Source of the DNA: Euonymus europaeus
Lineage: Eukaryota; Streptophyta; Magnoliopsida; Celastrales; Celastraceae
Assembly (NCBI GenBank): GCA_963580455.1
Contig: OY756957.1
Location: 32,456,501 to 32,520,500 of the forward strand
DNA length: 64,000 bases
Direction: 5' to 3'
Both the position numbers and the translations under genes were made by a program. Below the pieces are notes generated by a model that saw only the letters and a list, made by a program, of their open reading frames with translations, searched no databases and was not told where the DNA came from. How positions within the stretch are numbered: the first letter of the stretch is position 1; each line of letters starts with the position of its first letter. Positions 62,773 through 64,000 of the stretch are shown here, piece by piece.

Positions 62773-64000
62773 AATATCCGTTGACTCCGAGTTCTGAATT
62801 CGGTGATTTTTAGCTTGATTTCACACTACTTTTCGAGCTCTACAATCCTGGTGTTTCGGATTTTGATTTCAGAACTCGTGGGTAGTTGGTCTCGTTTCAC
62901 CTATTTAGCCGCGCAATGTTGTTTCTTTACGTAAACGGATTTATGAATATCCGTTGACTCCGAGTTCTGAATTCGGTGATTTTTAGCTTGATTTCACACT
63001 AATTTTCGAGCTCTACGATCCTGGCGTTTCGGATTTTTGATTTCAGAACTCGTGGTTAGTTGGTCTCGTTTCACCTAGTTAGCCGCGAAATGTGGTTTCT
63101 TTAGGTAAACGGTTTTATGAATATCCGTTGACTCCGAGTTCTGAATACGGTGATTTTTAGCTTGATTTCACACTACTTTTCGAGCTCTACAATCCTGGCG
63201 TTTCGGATTTTGATTTCAGAACTCGTGGCTAGTTGGTCTCGTTACACCTATTTAGCCGCGCAATGTGGTTTCTTTACGTAAACGGATTTATGAATATCCG
63301 TTGACTCCGAGTTCTGAATTCGGTGATTTTTATCTTGATTTCACACTACTTTTCGAGCTCTACGATCCTGGTGTTTTGGATTTTGATTTCAGAACTCGTG
63401 GCTAGTTGGTCTCTTTTCACCAAGTTAGCCGTGAAATGTGGTTTCTTTATGTAAACGGTTTTATGAATATCCGTTGACTCCGAGTTCGGAATTCGGTGAT
63501 TTTTAGCTTGATTTCACACTAATTTTCGAGCTCTACGATCCTGGCGTTTCGGATTTTGATTTCAGAACTCGTGGCTAGTTGGTCTCGTTTCACCCAGTTA
63601 GCCGTGAAATGTGGTTTCTTTACGTAAACGGTTTTATGAATATCCGATGACTCCGAGTTCTGAATTCGGTGATTTTTAGCTTGATTTCACACTACTTTTC
63701 GAGCTCTACAATCCTTGCATTTCGGATTTTGATTTCAGAACTCGTGGCTAGTAGTTCTCGTTTCACCTAGTTAGCCGCGACATGTGGTTTCATTACGTAA
63801 ACGGTTTATGAATATCCGTTGACTCCGAGTTCTGAATTCGGCGATTTTTAGTTTGATTTCACACTACTTTTCGAGCTCTACAATCCTGGCGTTTCGGATT
63901 TTGATTTCAGAACTCGTGGCTAGTAGGTCTCGTTTCACCTAGTTAGCCGCGAAATGTGGTTTCATTACGTAAACGGTTTATGAATATCCGTTGACTCCGA
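62773..64000. repeat. HOR block M, partial copy 3 (cut by window end)
   Basis: The first 1228 bp of the same unit, with the inserted T near 63036, CTTTAGGTAAACGG near 63101, GAATACGG near 63144, TTTATGTAAACGG near 63446 and both CATTACGTAAACGGTTTATG monomers. The array clearly continues beyond the window. Confidence 0.93.

Larger units (their letters stand above)
1..64000. repeat. Tandem satellite array, 173-bp monomer, 370 complete copies
   Basis: Every part of the window aligns to one 173-bp monomer in one orientation. Landmarks recur at fixed spacing: ATATCCGTTGACTCC at the monomer start, GAATTC at about monomer position 24, GAGCTC at 63, TTCAGAACTCG at 96, TAGCC at 134 and TACGTA at 156. 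Counting starts gives 370 full monomers (370 x 173 = 64010) with a net loss of 28 bp. The indels I found account for exactly that: 11 single-base losses in the CACTACTTTT stretch, 6 in CACC(T/C)AG, 6 in ACGGTTTTATG, two 6-bp losses, and 7 single-base gains. The array runs off both ends of the window. I see no unique sequence, inverted segment or mobile-element insertion. Size and organisation fit a centromeric or pericentromeric satellite; the family and species are not identified. No stretch supports a gene. Confidence 0.98.

Noticed and set aside
1..64000. CRISPR array (regularly spaced repeats)
   Set aside because: There are no unique spacers; the full 173-bp unit is repeated end to end, and no cas genes are present.
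1..64000. CENP-B box (mammalian-type 17-bp motif)
   Set aside because: I found no site matching the core TTCG....A..CGGG pattern. TTCGG occurs in the monomer but without the rest of the motif.
1..64000. Telomeric, 5S or 45S rDNA repeat
   Set aside because: There is no TTTAGGG or TTAGGG run and no recognisable 5S promoter boxes or rRNA sequence; the period and sequence do not fit.
1..64000. Naming the species or satellite family (for example a Brassicaceae centromeric repeat)
   Set aside because: The monomer length is in the range of many plant and animal satellites, and I could not match the sequence to a remembered family with confidence. A search of RepBase, Dfam or PlantSat with the monomer would decide it.
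1..64000. The whole array being an assembly artefact
   Set aside because: Copies carry private substitutions and ordered indels that are hard to create by misassembly. Only the near-identical tandem blocks (39093-43934 and 57597-64000) deserve a read-depth check.

Overview
The whole 64 kb window is one uninterrupted, head-to-tail satellite DNA array built on a 173-bp monomer. By hand count there are 370 complete monomers (1-63982) plus 18 bp of the next one. All run in the same orientation. I see no gene, RNA gene, transposon, CRISPR array or other unrelated sequence anywhere, on either strand. The monomer is about 40% G+C and about one nucleosome plus linker long. It is rich in CpG and carries several short dyads. 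A megabase-style satellite of this kind points to a eukaryotic (peri)centromeric or heterochromatic block. A flowering plant seems most likely to me, but that is inference: I cannot name the species or satellite family from sequence alone.

The array is not a single clean higher-order repeat (HOR). It is a patchwork of local neighbourhoods, each with its own multi-monomer repeat. Zone 1 (1 to about 23.9 kb) mixes a 16-monomer block A (1-2767, 5017-7783, 12627-15393, partial 20409-22137), a 5-monomer block B (2768-3632, 4152-5016, 10724-11588) and a block E reused at 9341, 17123 and 19717. Zone 2 (about 25.2-31.3 kb) is a 2768-bp, 16-monomer repeat whose last spacing shrinks to 13 monomers. Zone 3 (32.2-36.9 kb) is a 2595-bp repeat that itself contains 692-bp four-monomer repeats. 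Zone 4 (39093-43934) is two copies of a 2421-bp repeat. Zone 5 (45.1-50.2 kb) has a 1384-bp duplication followed by 518-bp trimers. Zone 6 (50.3-56.6 kb) has a 2767-bp repeat, again with a shortened 2248-bp last spacing. Zone 7 (56.0-64.0 kb) has a 1039-bp repeat and then 2588-bp units, two complete and one cut by the window edge.

The sequence reads as a record of repeated local unequal exchange or gene conversion: exact multi-monomer offsets, chimeric monomers at junctions, and private indels copied at HOR spacing. Many of the common subtype-defining differences are CpG versus TpG or CpA at fixed monomer positions, as expected if cytosines in the array are methylated and decay while homogenisation restores or spreads each state. 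Nothing in the window suggests a protein-coding or RNA-based system; the interest is in satellite structure and evolution.
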